Source of the DNA: Clostridia bacterium
GTDB lineage: Bacteria > Bacillota > Clostridia > Peptostreptococcales > Anaerovoracaceae
Direction of reading: 5' to 3'
Assembly (NCBI GenBank): GCA_030537495.1
Contig: JAUNMH010000005.1
Coordinates: forward strand, 1 to 64,000
DNA: 64,000 bases
Shown here piece by piece: positions 61,184-64,000 of the stretch (position 1 is the first letter of the stretch; the number at the start of each line of letters is the position of its first letter). The notes under the pieces are model-generated. The model made no database searches and was not told where the DNA came from. It was given only the letters and a program-made list of their open reading frames with translations. The position numbers and the translations under genes were made by a program.

Positions 61184-61457
61184 CTATCATCTGTGGCACA
61201 TTTGTACCTCTTGGACATGTCCAGTTCCAAAACCACGCTAAAAACCTGCAAAAACCTATGCATGCCGCCATGTTTTTCTATTGCACCAGATCCCAAGAAG
61301 ACTCTTGTATAGCTTTCTGTACAAGAATTGTCCCTTTACTTGTGATAACGCTGGGGATGTGGGTAAAGTGAGAGAAAAAAACTGACAAGAATCAGAATTT
61401 AGACTGGCGCGTTGGTACTGGCACGAGGGAAAAGCCGAAATGTGCCACGATTGATAG
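61184..61457. mobile_element. MITE-like element with terminal inverted repeats, copy 2 (274 bp)
   Basis: The left end CTATCATCTGTGGCACATT (61184-61202) and right end AATGTGCCACGATTGATAG (61439-61457) are imperfect inverted repeats related to copy 1. The interior shares a core of about 95 bp with copy 1 (61271-61368 against 28390-28484). No protein is encoded. It lies between the exported-protein terminator and pyrG. Confidence 0.7.
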
Positions 61458-61552
61458 AATAGCCGCACCTTTTATTTAAAAAATTAAGAAACAGGGCATG
61501 CCGGGCCAGACGAAAGCATCGTAAGCGGCCGGCAGCGCCTATCAGATATGTA

Positions 61553-63187
<1,635 letters not shown>

Positions 63188-63190
63188 TTA

Positions 63191-63219
63191 ATTCTATATT
63201 TTTATAATGTAAATGTCAA
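63191..63219 (-). promoter_or_regulatory. Promoter of pyrG
   Basis: On the minus strand TTGACA (63219-63214) and TAGAAT (63196-63191) are 17 bp apart, close to consensus. Confidence 0.75.
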
Positions 63220-63272
63220 TAGAGTATGAGTGGGAAAGTTGTGATTTTTTACAAAAAACTCTAGAATCTTTG

Positions 63273-63301
63273 TTGACACAGAACATTTATAGGGGTATAA
63301 T
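63273..63301 (+). promoter_or_regulatory. Consensus promoter of an orphan small RNA
   Basis: TTGACA (63273-63278) and TATAAT (63296-63301) are exactly 17 bp apart, a perfect consensus promoter on the plus strand with no plus-strand gene downstream. Confidence 0.75.
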
Positions 63302-63307
63302 CCATGG

Positions 63308-63379
63308 CATGAATTGAAGATTATACGGCAACGGTGTCGTGAAGTCAGAAGGGCTGACTCCATCCACCGTTGTTTTTTT
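63308..63379 (+). ncRNA. Predicted orphan small RNA ending in a terminator
   Basis: From the predicted start near 63308, a transcript of about 72 nt would end in a terminator made of CAACGGTG (63329-63336) and CACCGTTG (63365-63372) plus seven Ts. Inside the loop, AGTCAG (63343-63348) pairs with CTGACT (63354-63359). No ORF follows on this strand; the next coding sequence (63509-64000) is on the minus strand. I do not recognise a known RNA family. Confidence 0.6.
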
Positions 63380-63463
63380 GTAAACTCGCTCGAAGCCCAC
63401 GTCCTTTCCAACTACGGTGCTAGCGGCCAGCAAGGCGCTAGAGATGCAATTAGAACAATCAAA

Positions 63464-63487
63464 AGCCCCGGCCGGATGGTCGGGGCT
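63464..63487 (-). terminator. Terminator of the partial exported-protein gene
   Basis: On the minus strand AGCCCCG (63487-63481) pairs with CGGGGCT (63470-63464), followed by Ts. It lies 22 bp past the stop of the minus-strand gene. Confidence 0.8.
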
Positions 63488-63508
63488 GAATTACTTTTCT
63501 GGTATGGA

Positions 63509-64000
63509 TTAGTACCAGGAATTGTATGCACTATATATGTATGCTGTGTCGCATTTTACCTTATTCACATAAGGTACGAATTTGATGTAGTAAGTCTGAC
63601 TCTTAGACATGTTTTTCTTTCCAATTTTGTTAATCAGATAAGAGGATGTCTTGCCTGCTTTTGGAGTAACAGTCTTTGTCAGCTTGTAGCTTCCATCACG
63701 ATCTTTAGCTACGTAAATTTGATACTTAACATTCTTTGCGCCTTTGATATTTACAGTGATTCCGTTTCTAGATGAATTGTTGCTACCTGAAATAGTTGGG
63801 TTGATGAAATATCTGTAAGGGCTGTAGTTGCCATAGTAGGTTTTGCCATTAGTCTGGTTCGCATAGTAGTTACGTGCTCTATATTTGTATGGCACGTTTT
63901 TGGAAATTGCGAAGCTGTTTGTCATGCTTGAAGTAGTAAGGATTTTCTTCGCTTTACCTCCATTAGCAGGTGCATATTGGTATTCTATACCAGTCGCACA
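63509..64000 (-). CDS. C-terminal part of an exported or surface protein (partial)
   Basis: The reading frame is open from the window edge at 64000 through 63512, so this is the C-terminal 163 residues of a longer gene; the Met at 63925 is internal, not a start. The sequence is rich in Tyr, Lys, Asn and Ser and beta-like. It ends with KYQIYVAKDRDGSYKLTKTV and a VNKVKCDTAYIYS strand pattern. This recalls the Lys-rich C-terminal domains of the 26419 and 28736 proteins (KYSFY...NGxYKVAAT...YYYKTQVRVY), so it may be an Fn3-like surface module. Function unknown. Confidence 0.7.
   Translation of the reverse strand, partial: CATGIEYQYAPANGGKAKKILTTSSMTNSFAISKNVPYKYRARNYYANQTNGKTYYGNYSPYRYFINPTISGSNNSSRNGITVNIKGAKNVKYQIYVAKDRDGSYKLTKTVTPKAGKTSSYLINKIGKKNMSKSQTYYIKFVPYVNKVKCDTAYIYSAYNSWY

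Noticed and set aside
63314-63775. Plus-strand ORF of 153 codons
   Set aside because: It overlaps the predicted small RNA and is antisense to the clearly coding minus-strand gene at 63509-64000; no ribosome site.

Overview
The window looks like a chromosome segment of an anaerobic, low-to-mid-GC Firmicute of class Clostridia. The signs are AGGAGG-type ribosome sites, TTGACA/TATAAT promoters at 17-bp spacing, a T-box leader, a SCIFF ranthipeptide locus, paired GlgC/GlgD, and a lysine-fermentation cluster. A family-level guess such as Anaerovoracaceae would be inference only. I saw no rRNA, tRNA, prophage or transposase gene.

Layout. 1-7603: a DUF4143 ATPase, a PhzF-family enzyme, and an mtnA-eamA-scpA-scpB-aroK run. 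7645-21754: a glycogen/maltodextrin operon (ROK glucokinase, phosphohexomutase, glgB, glgP, glgC, glgD, glgA, and a GH13-GH77 fusion). 21709-24785: a Trp-type T-box leader followed by a TrpXYZ-like ABC transporter. 24816-27819: SCIFF peptide, its radical SAM maturase and an exported alpha/alpha-toroid protein. 27824-34906: a cobalamin riboswitch, a repeat element and a 2056-residue exported protein that carries both an alpha/alpha-toroid and transcobalamin-like beta domains. 35110-36888: an ORF6N-domain protein and rluB. 37002-50173: lysine fermentation (kal, a regulator, two kdd copies, kamA-kamB-kamC-kamD-kamE, and a two-subunit CoA-transferase). 50269-56740: an unrecognised gene, an AlaX-type editing protein, an APC permease, purA and purB. 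56759-60988: an AgrC/LytTR two-component pair divergent from an exported protein. 61031-64000: a repeat element, pyrG, an orphan small RNA, and the C-terminal end of another exported protein.

The strongest candidate for something undescribed is the lysine-cluster regulator (37566-39635). Its first half is homologous to the pathway dehydrogenase Kdd but has lost the glycine-rich nucleotide-binding loop. Its second half is a sigma54-activator-type AAA+ module that lacks GAFTGA and has Asn in place of the Walker B Asp. Five 20-bp palindromes (GAACC-N6-GGTTC type) lie in its own leader and before both kdd genes. In each of the two kdd promoter regions they form a pair exactly 31 bp apart. This suggests a TyrR-like, sigmaA-promoter regulator that senses a lysine-pathway metabolite with a retired enzyme domain.

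A second candidate is the B12-linked locus. A cobalamin aptamer with a terminator precedes a giant surface protein whose toroid plus DUF4430-like domains match the two-domain plan of intrinsic factor/transcobalamin. The same window encodes the B12-dependent lysine 5,6-aminomutase (KamDE), so cobalamin capture would serve its fermentation.

The window also carries a composite repeat element in two copies, a related palindromic repeat embedded in frame in mtnA, and 24-bp in-frame repeats in the GH13-GH77 gene. All functional calls come from reading the sequence; no database search or folding program was run.
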